Assembly (NCBI GenBank): GCA_037447655.1
Contig: JBBHKE010002632.1
Span: forward strand, 372,477-436,476
Direction of reading: 5' to 3'
DNA length: 64,000 nucleotides
Origin: Zygnema cylindricum
Taxonomy: Eukaryota; Streptophyta; Zygnematophyceae; Zygnematales; Zygnemataceae
How positions within the stretch are numbered: position 1 is the stretch's first letter; each line of letters begins with the position of its first letter. Positions 1 through 10,731 of this stretch are shown here, one piece after another. Below the pieces are notes generated by a model, which made no database searches, was not told where the DNA came from, and worked only from the letters and a program-made list of their open reading frames with translations. A program made the position numbers and the translations under genes.

Positions 1-99
1 CGGAGGGATGCAATTCGTGCAGTGGGCCAAGTTATCGGGAGTACAATAATTTTTTTTTTTTTTTTTGATTTTTCGGGAAATTTTTGGGGTTTAACAGGG

Positions 100-312
100 A
101 GAGTTATGGGGGGAGAGAGGGGAAGGGGGAGAGAGGGGAAGGGGGAGAGAGAGAGAGAGAGGAAGAAATGAGGGAGGGAGAAAAGAGGGGGAAAAAGAGA
201 GAGAGAGGAAGATAAGAGAGAGCGAGATAGTAATAAAAGGTAAAGAACAAAATTTAAGAAATGAGGACAAAGAAAATAGACAGAGAGAGAGTGATAGAGA
301 AGAGTCTCTCTT
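100..312. repeat. GA-rich purine tract
   Basis: Low-complexity GA/GGGGA sequence on the plus strand. The poly-Ser/Leu reading frame on the other strand is a product of this composition and is not treated as a gene. Confidence 0.85.
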
Positions 313-330
313 TTTTTTTTTCAAGGTCAT

Positions 331-831
331 CAAAAATTATAATTTGAATTCCGATATTTTTTCGTAATTTTTTTGTTTCGAGGCAGTTTTAGTACGACAA
401 TGTGACAAATGTCACACATAGGACGAATGTCACGTGTAGGACAAATGTTATGCAGCCCATAAAATAAGGGCAGCGAAATTTTTTGATTTAAAATAATGAT
501 TCCATTTTTTTTTTCTGGTTGTTTTAAATCTTTTTGGCGTTTTGAATATAAGAGTTTTTTTTTTGTGTCTTTTTACGAAAACTTTTGGTCTAAGTTAAAA
601 ACCTGAAAAAAGAAAGAGGAAAGAAAAAAAAAGAGGGGGGAAGGGACCCCTTAAAACCCACACCTTGTGAGGCTATAAACAGTGCTGTCAGCTTTTGGTT
701 TAATCAATATTAAACGCTTAAACGGCTGAATGTAGTTTAAACGATGATGTTTAAGTTTATTATCTCCTAAAGCCCTTAAAGTCAAAAAGTGTTGTTGCTG
801 CGTTTTTCATTTTCGACGTTTCCTTCAGAAG
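331..831. other. AT-rich stretch, no gene seen
   Basis: Poly-T runs and short repeats of GACAAATGTCAC type near 398-440. No reading frame or RNA gene could be supported. Confidence 0.5.
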
Positions 832-833
832 TA

Positions 834-1352
834 CACCGTGAATCGCTATTAGTGTTAAAAAATAATTAGTGTAAAAAAACAATTAGAGCTAATAATTCTA
901 ATTTGGGTTCAAGGCCTTTCACCAAAAAAAATGAACTCTAATTTATGCATAACTCTAATTTGGGTACATTTTTCCCAAAGTGTAGCCGGTATTGCCTGCG
1001 TTCACATAGTGGACGTTTGAACACGTGAGAAAGAAGCTATTTTCCACCGTCATTATCTCTGGGAATCAAATCTTTTTGTATCGACGCACTCACTTTCGGG
1101 TGTTGACGCCTTTAGCTGACGCACTTTCTGTACAATTGTACAAAATGACGAGCAATTTTAGTACTGACTGACGTATTTCATACACTACACTATTTTAAAA
1201 CTTCCAAACTAGAGATATTAACGCTAATTCGACAGTGCCTATATTGACGTAAAAAAAACATTTAGAGTAGTAATTAATTCTATTTTGGGTTCAAGGGTCA
1301 AAATTTGTGGGCAGCGAATTAGCATTATTAACGCTAATAACGATTCATGGTG
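834..1352. mobile_element. mariner/Stowaway-like MITE, long form
   Basis: Terminal inverted repeats: the left end starts CACCGTGAATCGCTATTAG and the right end is its reverse complement, ending in CGATTCATGGTG. The element is flanked by TA on both sides (832-833, 1353-1354). It has no coding capacity. The same TIR recurs at least ten times in the window, in a long form of about 520-580 bp and a short form of about 200-240 bp. TA duplication and short AT-rich bodies fit Tc1/mariner-derived MITEs; the superfamily is inferred. Confidence 0.75.
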
Positions 1353-1359
1353 TACACTA

Positions 1360-1942
1360 CACTGCAAATCGTTATTAGCGTTATGAACTCTATATCGGCG
1401 CCCCCAAATTTTGATTCCAAAACCCGAAATAGAATTAATAATACTAAATTTTCCTTTACGTTAATTACGGTTCTAGAGAATTAGCGTTCATATTTCTAAT
1501 TTCTGATATTATTGAATAGTGTGGTGTACGTACGTGTCATTCCGTACAAAATGGTACTTTAATAAGTAAAAAAGTACGAGAAATGGATTAAAATAATCGC
1601 GATCGCATGTAAAACTGCGCTCAGAATAAAAGACAAGATGAGATCGTACTTATTTTAGTGTAAAAATATGTGTGGCGTAACAATTATTCGCGTGAACACC
1701 CAAATTAGAGTTATGAAAAAATTAGAGTCAAAGGACGCAACGTGTACGATTAATCTAATTTTGTACTTTCACCTATTTTACCGTGAAGATCCTAATGGCA
1801 GATCCGTCGTACCAAAATTAGAATTATAGATCAATTAGGTTAAACTTTTTTTTCAAAAAAAGTAGAAATCGTAATTAGTGTTAACAACCCAAATTATTTT
1901 TTAACACTAATAATTTCTTAACGCTAATAACGATTCACGGTG
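1360..1942. mobile_element. mariner/Stowaway-like MITE, long form
   Basis: Starts CACTGCAAATCGTTATTAG and ends in CGATTCACGGTG, with TA on both sides (1358-1359, 1943-1944). It lies only 7 bp from the preceding copy, so two members sit almost back to back. No ORF. Confidence 0.75.
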
Positions 1943-2039
1943 TATAATGTGAATCGATATTATTTTTAAAAACAATATATAGGCACGCCTAAACTACGAC
2001 CATAGAACCATAAAATAGAATTAATAAGAATTTTATTTT

Positions 2040-2395
2040 GGGAATTGCTAATCGCAGAGACGATTTTTGCTGCGCGCAGGTAGCTGTCAGAAATTGTACA
2101 TTTGAAGTACAGTTTCGTACAAGCTACGTACCTTTAAGTTCAGATTTGACGGTCAACCCGTCGAACAAATTTGACTGGCGAAATATTGTAACGGCGGTTA
2201 AAAAAGTGTCGCGCTTGCGAACGTCGACCGTCATAAAAAAAAACAATTCACACGGCCGGCGCAGGTTTACTGTAACAAAACTGCGGCAGCCACATATAAA
2301 TAAAATGGTTGCGCGCAGGTAGTTCCTCACTTCACCCGAGCTCCACTGTGAGAGACATTTGACTTAGGTGCGTCTCTATGTACTTCAAACTTAGA
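2040..2395 (+). mobile_element. diverged arm of foldback element
   Basis: Begins GGGAATTG and matches the left arm of the foldback element at 44502, including the landmarks TTGACGGTCAA, CGTCGACCGTCATA, CACACGGCCGGCG, GTAACAAAACTGCGGCA and GAGCTCCACTGTGAGAG in the same order. The opposite arm was not found here, so this is a remnant or one end of a larger element. The reading frame across it follows repeat sequence and is not counted as a gene. Confidence 0.6.
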
Positions 2396-2510
2396 GATTT
2401 TTTTTTGTTTTTTAGCGCAGATCCGGCGGACCCGGATTTTGGGTGTCCCTATGTGTACCAAACGAAGTTGTCACTTAAGGGCGTGACGACTGTATACGTC
2501 GACAATGCCC

Positions 2511-3815
2511 TGTTGATATTTGAGTATTTTCTAGGTCTATTTAAGGATAGGAAAATAGCAGAGGCAGTCTGCCTCTAACTTCTTCTCCAAGCCCCCACAC
2601 TTGTTGTAGTCACTGGAGGCTGAAGAGGGAGCTAGAGCCATGGCTGCCTAAGCTGGCTGTCTAGAGTGACAGGTAGTAAAATCTGAGTAGATTTACCAAA
2701 AGGAATGACGAACCCAGGATTTGATCCTGGTAACTGCCGTCCGTCATAGTAGCCGTTAGCTTTGTCCATTTAGTCTAAGACTTGTGCTAAGGTGTATAGG
2801 GTTTGATATGTATTTAAACATATACACGTAGGTTTTCCCATTTAACTAGATTACGGTCTATAGGACATAGAAACAGTTGTACTATTAGTACCGGACGAAA
2901 CAAATAGTACGGACATTTGTTTCGACGGTTCGTATTTAATACCTATATCAATCGGACGGCCGTGGTTAGCGCCGGTCTCGCGGAAAGGACAATTTGGCGG
3001 TTTTCGGACTCCGCCACTCCGGATGACACGTGGCAACAACGTACGGGATTACGGAATTTCCGGAACGGAAGAAAACAAATCCGGAAGTGACAAATGTCGC
3101 ACTTTGGCGACATCGTACAATGTACGAACAGAAAGTACTCCGACACTTGTACTTTCTTGTACGGTACCATTTTTCTGACGCGGCATGACCTGGCGCCACG
3201 TGGAGAGATAAGATTTGGAGGCAGGAATTCCGGAGATTATAAGAGCGAATTCGGATAAGACATGTGTTGACTTTTTAGCCATCTCGTACGATGACCGTAC
3301 AAAAGGTACACCGGCATCTGTACCTTTATGTACTATACATTAATGCGATTGGTCCGTACCTCAGTACCATATGGGTTTAGAGAGGGGTTTAGAACATAGA
3401 ATATTTCTGGTAGGTAGCTGCCTCTCCCAGTGAGCACCTTGTATAAATGGCAAACTTTGGCCAGCCATAACCATCAATTCAGTTGACCAATTTCAGTGAT
3501 TCTTGTTGCTGCGGAGTCAAGGGAGTCCAGGCTACAGAAGGGTGAGTCGGTCAGAGTGTTTGCTGGCCACGGTGGCTGCATTTCTAAGGGAAAGTCAAAG
3601 TGGGTGAATGTGTCCAAATCTCATATTCTAACTTTGCATTCTGTGGTGGAACTGAGCACACAGAAAGTCTTATTTCACAGGGGTGAAGCTGTAATGGGGT
3701 TCTGATTGTCAAGGGGTCAATCATTTGGGTTTATATAAACTTGGAGTCGGCACTATCTAGATTAGCTTCTTTTGATCTGCCAATTCTGTGTGGCAATGGA
3801 GCCCATAGAATTTCA
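2511..3815 (+). mobile_element. solo Copia LTR with 5-bp TSD
   Basis: Begins TGTTGATA, ends ATTTCA, and is flanked by the perfect direct repeat TGCCC (2506-2510 and 3816-3820). It shares with the LTRs at 5308-6331 and 10732-11800 the TATTTTCTAGGTC start region, the CCAGGAT/ATCCTGG hairpin near 2715, the G-box near 3024 and the CTGCGGAGTCAAGGGAGTC stretch in U5. At 1305 bp it is the longest copy. No internal region is present, so it arose by LTR-LTR recombination. Confidence 0.9.
3024..3448 (+). promoter_or_regulatory. LTR promoter: G-box, GTAC cluster, TATA box
   Basis: Within the solo LTR, a bZIP-type G-box TGACACGTGGCA lies at 3024-3035, followed by 14 GTAC tetramers between 3041 and 3370 and a TATAAAT at 3442-3448. 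This order (G-box, GTAC-rich U3, TATA, then U5) is what one expects of a Pol II LTR promoter. bZIP and SBP-box binding are inferred from motif knowledge only. Confidence 0.6.
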
Positions 3816-4339
3816 TGCCCAAAACGGCTGTCAACAGTGTACAATTAGTGATGATTCACCAAATTGTAAAAAATTGCCTTGGACGTCGCGAGAATGCGAG
3901 GCTGCGTGAGAGAGGCGGCGTGTGCGACTTGCTGGGGCGCTCTCAAAGATTTCTCAAGATTTCATCAAATGGCATTCGAATTTTCAGACCCCTAGAATGG
4001 AATAGTCCGTACTGAATGAAACGCGACAAAACAAAACAAATTGTGTACTTTGTTGGACGCAAACGGACAAAAACAAAACGAATAGTGTACCTTCCGCCGT
4101 CGCCTGAATTCGTTTGAAATTTTTGAAAAAAAAATACACGTGCAAATACGTGTTCCTATTTGTTTTTCAAAAATACTTAGTTTTAAAACTCATCGGCATT
4201 GTATTTTAAAGAAAAGTTTGAAGATGGCGTTTTTTGTGGGTCGAAGAACACAAGACTACAAGATGTAGTACATTTAAAATTCGATGATGACTCAAAATGT
4301 ACTTCTCTTTTTTTCTATTTTTTTGTACGGTGAAACTTA

Positions 4340-5100
4340 CGCGGTACGGCTCTAAGTTTTACAGGAAAACGACAGAAAAAAACCCTTACTTAAGCACACA
4401 GAGACGCACCCTTAGCCGCAAAAATGGAATCTTATCGCGAACCGTTACACTGAACTTGGACACAAATTAAATGACGACGTACAACATGTATAAACTTGGA
4501 CGAAACGAAATAAAATTCGTACAAAATAAAAAAGCGTACCCGCGTATAAATATCGATGAAACTAAAATGACGCGTAAATAACGATGTAAGAATGTTGACT
4601 CGTAAATAGTGTGGCTGAATAAATGTGAAGTACGTTTTCAATGTAGGAATGTTGATTCGTAAATAATGTGGCTTCAGACGACGTACAACATGTATAAAAT
4701 CGCACGAAACGAAATAAAAGTCGTACAAAATAAAAAAGCGTACCCGCGTATAAATATCGATGTAACTAAAATGACGCGTCGTCACGCGCGACCAAATGAA
4801 ACCACACTATTTACGAATCAACATTCCTACATCGTTATTTAGTCGTCATTTTAGTTTCATCGATATTTACACGCGGGTACGCTTTTTTATTTTGTACGAA
4901 TTTTATTTCGTTTCGCGCAAGTTTATACATGTTGTACGTCGTCCTTTAATTTGTGTCCAAGTTCAGTGTAACGGTTCGCGATTAGATTCCATTTTTCCGG
5001 CTAAAGGTACGTCCCCATGTATTAAAGTACATACTTTTCTCTGTCTTTTTGCCCTAAAAATCAGGGAACTTTGAAAAAATCTTTAGCCGTACAGAAAAAT
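4340..5100. mobile_element. palindromic foldback element remnant
   Basis: The left arm at 4411-4560 and the right arm at 4850-5010 are inverted copies: TTAGCCGCAAAAATGGAATC pairs with the reverse complement of GATTCCATTTTTCCGGCTAA, and AACCGTTACACTGAACTTGG pairs with CCAAGTTCAGTGTAACGGTT. The centre holds ACGCGTCGTCACGCGCGAC, also found at the centre of the 44502 element. A 60-bp internal stretch (AATGTTGA-TCGTAAATA-TGTGGCT) is duplicated near 4590 and 4650. Reading frames on both strands mirror each other and are not genes. Confidence 0.65.
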
Positions 5101-5307
5101 CATTTTTACCAAAGTTAAGTGAACATCAATTCATACTTTGGATGTACGGCGTGTTTGTCGTTATGTGAACGCATTTTGGCGTTTTCCCCTTTTCGACCCC
5201 CGGAGAAGAGAATCCAGCCCAAAAAAAACTTCATCCAAAATCACCTCGAGGGGGTGATTTTAGTTCAAGCACCGCCCAAACAAAGAATGAAAATTGAACC
5301 ACGCACG

Positions 5308-6331
5308 TGAAACTCTGAGACCTCCATAAGTCCTCAGAGTGAACAGCTTCTAAGAAGCCTTTAGGATAAATCTGACCCCTTTGTGTTTCAGCAAGAACAA
5401 ATGCCACCCTGGCAGACAAAAACTCTAACCACCTTCACCCCTGTGAAGGCAAGACTCCCCTGAGTCGATAGCAAAAAGAATCTCTCAATTTGATCCCTGA
5501 GCAGTAAGTTATGAAGGGTCAAAGATGACCTTTTGTACAGAAGCTCTCTGAGAGAGAGGGTCCTATCTCCTAATTTTTCTAAGTCCTATCTCTCTCACAA
5601 ACTCTATCTAGTGATGTACGGAGCCAATCAGATTACACTTCCGTACACACAAGTACAGCTGCAGGTGTACTTTCTGTACGGACACTGTACGACATGCCCT
5701 AAATGTCGACACATGTCACATCCGGATTCGGTGCCGTAATCTCCGGAGATACCACGATCCAATGTAATTTTGCCACGTGTCATCCGATGTGGCGATGACC
5801 ACAAACCGCCGAAATCCTCTTCCGCGATCTCGGCGTTAATTCCGGCCGTCCGATCAAATTCACATTAAATCGTAACCGTAATAAATACATGCTAAATGCG
5901 CGGTATTCGTTTTTTATCCGTACCGTAGTCCGTACTTTTACATTACTGGATCTATGTCTCCCGTAAAACTGTTTGAGTTAAATGAACTATCCTACGTATT
6001 AATGTTTAACTAATTATCAAACCCGGTAGTACGTAACACTATGTCTAGACTAAACGGTTAAGGCTACTGGCTACCGGCTGCTTACTGTTCGGCAGGTACC
6101 CGGATCAAATCCTGGGGTAAACACATATTATTTTAGTAAATAACCTAACGGTAAATAAACTAATATATATATTTCCCATAAACCTCTAGATAGCCTAGGT
6201 AGCCATAGCTCTAGCTTCCTCTCCAACTTCTCAGTGACTGCGACAAGTTTGAGAGTTGGAGCTCCCTCGGCTTCTTGCTATATTTCTATTTAGATCTAGA
6301 AAATACTTTAAACTGACCATTAATTTCTACA
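5308..6331 (-). mobile_element. Copia 3' LTR
   Basis: In element sense it begins TGTAGAAATTAATGG and ends GAGTTTCA, a TG...CA LTR. It carries the inverted G-box TGCCACGTGTCA (5771-5782) and the hairpin CCCGGATCAAATCCTGGG near 6099. It is shorter than its partner; for example it lacks a block equivalent to 11706-11725. Confidence 0.88.
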
Positions 6332-6344
6332 CTCCCCTTATTTT
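6332..6344 (-). other. Copia polypurine tract
   Basis: In element sense AAAATAAGGGGAG abuts the 3' LTR start TGTAGAAA. This is the expected plus-strand primer for reverse transcription. Confidence 0.8.
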
Positions 6345-7068
6345 CTAGTCAATCTTTAATTTCAGACCACACTTCTCCCTGCAGAAAATTAGCTTAGGGG
6401 AAGGCATCAGACCACACTTCTCCTTACAGAAAATTAGCTTAGGGGAAGGCACACGTTTGGTCATCATATATGCTACCATCTCACTATCTGGTTGGTACTC
6501 TAAACTGATTATTTTGTTTTCTACTTTCTCTCTAACAAAGTTGTGTCTAATGTCCATGTGTTTGGCTTTAAAATGATATCTAGGATTGGCAGAAATTGCG
6601 ATTGCTGCCTGATTATCACAAAATATTTTTCGCACACCACTCTTAAGGTGACTAAGCTCACCAAGCAAAGACTTGACCCACATCAATTCTTTTACAGCAG
6701 AGCAAGAGGCCATATACTCAGCCTCCATGGTGGATTGAGCAATTACATTTTTGCTGTTTGCTACTCCAACAGCAAGCCCCATCACCCACATATAATACAT
6801 ATCCAGAAGTGCATCTCCTCATCGGAGCATCACCATAACTGGCATCACTCTTAGTAGTGATGTCAGTATTCTCCCCACCCAAATGCAACCATAGATCCCT
6901 AGTTCCTATCAAATATCTAAGGACTCTCTTAGTTGCCTCCCAATCCCTCTTAGTGGGAGCATTTAGACTTCTACTCAGCACTCCTATAACTGCACCTAAA
7001 TCCAGCCGGGTACAATTCAAAAAATAGATTAGACTTCCCACTACTTGCTTGTAAGGAATAGTCTGCAT
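6345..7068 (-). pseudogene. Copia RNase H domain, frameshifted
   Basis: The C-terminal copia module occurs in two frames. 7068-6718 contains the end of RT and the RNase H start (YLIGTRDLWLHLGG, SDASYGD). 6800-6345 contains the QSTMEAEYMA, KELMWVKSLL and CDNQAAIAI motifs and the MTKRVPSPKLIFCKEKCGL tail. A frameshift near 6720-6800 separates them. The tail peptide is present twice because of a 45-bp tandem duplication. Confidence 0.88.
6363..6452. repeat. 45-bp tandem duplication in RNase H tail
   Basis: Two adjacent copies beginning CAGACCACACTTCTCC (6363-6407 and 6408-6452), differing at a few bases. Being a multiple of three, it repeats 15 codons and moves the stop codon. Confidence 0.85.
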
Positions 7069-7113
7069 GAACTTCTGTTCTTCAGGAGATAATTCCTTGT
7101 TTAAGACTATGAC

Positions 7114-8186
7114 TCATTCTTCCTCACTCCTCTCACTTCCCTTCTTCAATTCCATTGGAGTTGTACAACTATTAGCTTTATCCATCTGAAATTTTTCAAG
7201 CATGTTCCCTATTGCTTCTTTTTGAGTCAATCTTATAATCTTTCTTTTTCGGTCTCTTTCTAATTGAATTCCCAAAATATATTTTGCTTCCCCTATATCC
7301 TTCATTTCAAATCTCCCCTTAAGATCGATTTTCATTTTATTAATTTTTTCCATTGATTTACTTAAAACAAGCAAACCATCAACATAAATTGCAATAAATA
7401 TATAACCTTCCTCATCTTCGAAAACATAGATTGAGTGATTTGAGATGATCTGGATATATCCCAGACCGGTAAGAAACTCATCAAGCTTCTTATTCCACTT
7501 TCGAGGCACGTGTTTGAAACCATAAAGAGATATATCAGCCGACATACCTTACTCTCCTCTCCTTCCTCCACAAACCCTTCGGGTTGTCGCATGAAGATCT
7601 CCTCTTCCAATTCTCCATGCAAAAAGGCTGCCTTGATGACCATCTGGTGCACTTCCATGTGTTCCGCTGCTGCCAGGCTGAGAAGTATGCGGACGGAGGG
7701 AAATCTGACGACCGGGGCAAAGGTTTCCTCGTAGTCAATTCCCTCCTTTTGTGTAAATCCCTTTGCCACTAATGTGGCCTTATAGCGCTCGATTGTGTTA
7801 TCTGGGTTCGGTTTTAGTTTGAAAACCCAATTACAACTGATTAGTTTTTGGTTAGGTGGACAATCCACCAGCTCCCAAGTATCGGCTGCCATAATTGAGG
7901 CCATCTCCTCATTGATGGCTGTCTTCCACCGGTTTTTTTCTGGACAAGTCATTGCCTCTCTATAAGTCTGAGGTTCATCTTGATGAGATAGTTTTGTTAC
8001 CTTGTTATTAACCTGTTTTTCTTGCAATATTTTGCTACTTCTCCTCCCCCCCTCAAAATCTGAGGCCGGAATAGATGGTTCTCGTGGAACCTTTCGAACA
8101 ATCTCGGCTTCTCCCCTATCCCTTGATTCCGAATCAATTTCCACCACGTCTTCCGCTTCGGGTCGAGTTGTCACTGGAGTTTCCAC
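7114..8186 (-). pseudogene. Copia reverse transcriptase, catalytically broken
   Basis: 8186-7548 holds the linker and RT fingers/palm (WELVDCPPNQKLI, CNWVFKLKPN, GIDYEETFAPVVRF). 7545-7114 continues in another frame (SLYGFKHVPRKWNKKLDEFL, then the YVDD-box region and FEMKDIGEAKYILGIQ). Motif A reads HQMVIKAAFLHG where copia RT normally has an aspartate (HQMDVK). The catalytic box reads YVDG instead of YVDD. With a frameshift near 7545 and two catalytic aspartates lost, it cannot encode active RT. Confidence 0.92.
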
Positions 8187-8296
8187 AGCCGAGTTCTTTT
8201 AGGTCTGATTTGTTCCTGCAAGAGTGTCATCTTCTCTAAAACTTAGATAGTTAGGAAGCTCAAAGTCATCGGAATTTTCTGACTCAAATCTAATAT

Positions 8297-9098
8297 TTAC
8301 CGACTTTGTATATTTGAAGGGATCACAGACTTTCCTTCATCCATAACTACTAAATGCTTTACTAAGATTATATCTTCCCTTTTTAGATCATAAACTCTAT
8401 ATCCTTTAACATCCTCATCATATCCTAATAAGTTTCCCGGTTTTCCTTTAGGATCTAGCTTCCAATTAAACCGATCTGTATCTAGACTGAATACTTGACT
8501 GTCGAAAACCTTTAAGTGAGATATGTCTGGTTTCTGGCCTGTCCATCTCTCATAAGGTGTTTGATCTTTTATAGCTGAAGTAAGAACTCTAATTTTGAGG
8601 TAGTTAGCACAGTTCATTGCTTCTGCCCAAAACCTTTTTCTTATCTTCTTTTCTGACAACATACTTCTAGCACTATCATTTAGTGTTCTATTTAACCTTT
8701 TAGCTACCCCATTCTGTTCAGGGTTTTCTAGAACTGTCTTATTGGTGTTGGACCCCATCTTCCCTTAGAAAATCCTCAAACTGGTTAGAAGTATACTCTC
8801 CACCATTGTCACTCCTTATTCTCTTGATTGGAGTTTCATAGAGTTTTTCGCTCCATGCTTTATATTTTTTAAAACAATCCTGAGCTTCGGACTTGTTTTT
8901 CAAAAAATACACCCGGGAATACCGAGACCAATCATCAGTGATAGTCATCATAAATCTCTTCCCCCCCCGGTGAGGGCACTTTAGCCGGTCCCCAAATATC
9001 TGTGTGTACTGGATCTTGAATTTTTCATCCCTTATAGGTGGTTGTTTTAGGAAAGGGTAATCTGTGTGCATTACTTTGAGCACATCCACTACAATCAC
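8297..9098 (-). pseudogene. Copia integrase core, catalytic residues lost
   Basis: 9098-8739 contains GGKRFMMTITDDWSRY and IKRIRSDNGGEYTSNQF; 8758-8297 contains NPEQNGVAKRLNRTLNDSAR and the FWAEAMNCANYL region. The second catalytic aspartate (SDNGGEY) remains. The position of the catalytic glutamate (usually VAER) reads VAKR. The usual HTD/HSD of the first aspartate reads YTQ. The two pieces are in different frames, joined near 8745. Confidence 0.9.
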
Positions 9099-9675
9099 TT
9101 ATATTATCACTCTCACTGAACTTAATCCCTTCCACCACTCCCATCTTTTTCATCTCTCTTAACTTATCTAGATTCACATGCCCAAGCCTCTTATGCCACA
9201 TCATAATATCATGAACACCAGCATAATAAAGTTTCTTCGTTTCATTACTTAAAACCAGCCTAAACATCCCATGGCTACCTTTCTCACCAATGAAATAGAC
9301 ATCCTCCTCAAAACTAGCAATAAAGACTCCTTCCCTAGTGCTAGTAAAAGAACCCTTATCATCTAATACAGATGTAGAGATGAGGTTTTTGTTTAGCTCT
9401 GGGATAAACAATACATCGGAGAATGTTACTATGGATGTCTTTTCTTCTACTAACACTTTCAGATCTACCGATCCTACAAGAGAAGTGGTGACTATCCTCC
9501 CATCCCCGTACTCAATCTCGATGGTGGGAATCTTTCTTATCTTAGTGAACAGGTGCCTATCCTTACACATGTGCATGGAGGCACGTGAATCTACAATCCA
9601 GCCTGCTTCACCTTTCAATCCACCGTAAGCACATTTTTGCCTTCGTGGAATTTCGACCTCGTTTTTTGCCTCCAA
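9025..9675 (-). pseudogene. Copia protease and GAG-pre-integrase region
   Basis: The protease start reads WIVDSRASMHMC, where copia proteases have DSG/DTG; the flap-side glycine after Asp-Ser is Arg. The GAG-pre-integrase motif MMWHKRLGHVNLDKLREMKK and the zinc-binding H...C..C (CSGCAQSNAHRLPF) of the integrase N-terminus follow. The frame shifts near 9060 into the integrase core. Confidence 0.88.
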
Positions 9676-9679
9676 CTCC

Positions 9680-10727
9680 TCATCTAAAAAGAGCTCATCG
9701 TCCTCGTCCTCGGATTCCGCCTCATGTACCTGTGTCAGAAGGGCCTTTTTCTTTCCTCTCGGGGTACCACCGGTCTGCCCCTCCTTTAACCGAAGCTCGG
9801 TTAGCTTAGTGCACTCTTCTATATAGTGCCCAGGTTTCTTACAAAAATGACATAAACCTTTGGGAGCCCTTGGTTCGAACTCGTCGGTCTAAATTTTTTG
9901 CTCCCTTCCCCCATAGTTTTCGACCGGTCTCCGGGAATCCTTGTTCCTCCAATCGGTCGCACTTACCAAGGCTTCCCCACTCTTTCCTCCCTTTCGGATC
10001 TCAATCGCATTCTCCCGAACGAGAATCATCCCTACCACTGAGTTCCATATCCACCTTGAGTCCGGCAAGTCCTGCACACGGTTGACTATGTTTCGCGAAT
10101 TCATCGAGTAACTTCATCAGTAAACAGTTAACCTTTTCTTTTTCACTAAAATCTTTTCCCGCACTCTCTAGCTCCATGAAGAATGTAGCAAGCTCATTGC
10201 AAAAATCCAACATTTTCCCCCCCTTTGTATACATATTGCTTAACTTTCTGATCAGCCAACAATTGTTGCCGAATCATACCACTTCGGTACATCTCTATGA
10301 GAGCCATCCACAGATCGGATGCCAATTCTACCTGCAAATGAGGACATGCAAGTCTTTGAGTAAAATGGCGTAGGATGAAGTGCTTTGCCGCCATATTGTT
10401 GAAATCCCAGGTTTGAGTATCATTCTCCTCGTTCCTCGGAATAGATGACATGAATGTTGAACCAGTTGCTATTGGTGTGGTCGTCTCCTTCTCCGCTCCT
10501 TTGTCCACCACCTCTCCTTCCTTTGTCTCCTCCGTTGAAGATGGACCTGCTTTCTTTGTGAATTTGCTTCCTTTAAACCCTGGAGGAATTTCAAGACTTG
10601 ATGGACGCCCTAATCGTCCACTCTCTATCCCCCAAAACCTTTTTTCGCATAGAGCTCCTATCATCATACTTTCCGAGTATATGAAGCCAGTCCCATTAAA
10701 AATTGGTACCCTAGAGGGTGGGCCCAT
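9680..10727 (-). pseudogene. Copia gag with CCHC zinc knuckle
   Basis: The start codon at 10727 begins MGPPSRVPIFNGTGF. The body is open to about 10194, then moves through at least two other frames (TKGGKMLDFCNELATFF; VQDLPDSRWIWNSVVGM). A CHFCKKPGHYIEEC zinc knuckle lies near 9815-9860. Matching gag fragments occur at 17336-18141 (-) and 62908-64000 (+). In copia families this protein packages RNA in cytoplasmic particles; this copy is frameshifted. Confidence 0.85.
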
Positions 10728-10731
10728 AGCG
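10713..10731 (-). other. Copia primer binding site overlapping gag start
   Basis: In element sense the LTR end TTTCA is followed by CGCTATGGGCCCACC. ATGGGCCCACC is complementary to the anticodon arm of plant initiator tRNA-Met (GGTGGGCCCAT), as in the half-tRNA priming known for Drosophila copia and yeast Ty5. There is no room for a conventional 3'-end PBS before the gag ATG at 10727. The gag ATG is part of the site. Confidence 0.65.

Larger units (their letters stand above)
2416..3905 (+). pseudogene. exon-like coding fragment split by a solo LTR
   Basis: A pyrimidine-rich acceptor (a run of T ending TTTAG at 2415) is followed by an open frame that runs to the LTR insertion point at 2510. 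If the LTR and one 5-bp target copy are skipped, the frame continues from 3821 to a donor-like site at 3906 (GC|GTGAGAG). The combined stretch is 180 bp, a symmetrical exon with no stop. It would encode about 60 residues with five cysteines, including motifs CPYVYQTKLSL and CQQCTISDDSPNC. I do not recognise the family. It could be a host exon or a fragment captured by the neighbouring foldback/MULE-like element. The solo LTR would disrupt it. Confidence 0.45.

Noticed and set aside
4432-5074. Mirror-image ORFs of 117 and 92 residues
   Set aside because: They encode the same peptide because the DNA is palindromic; part of the foldback element.
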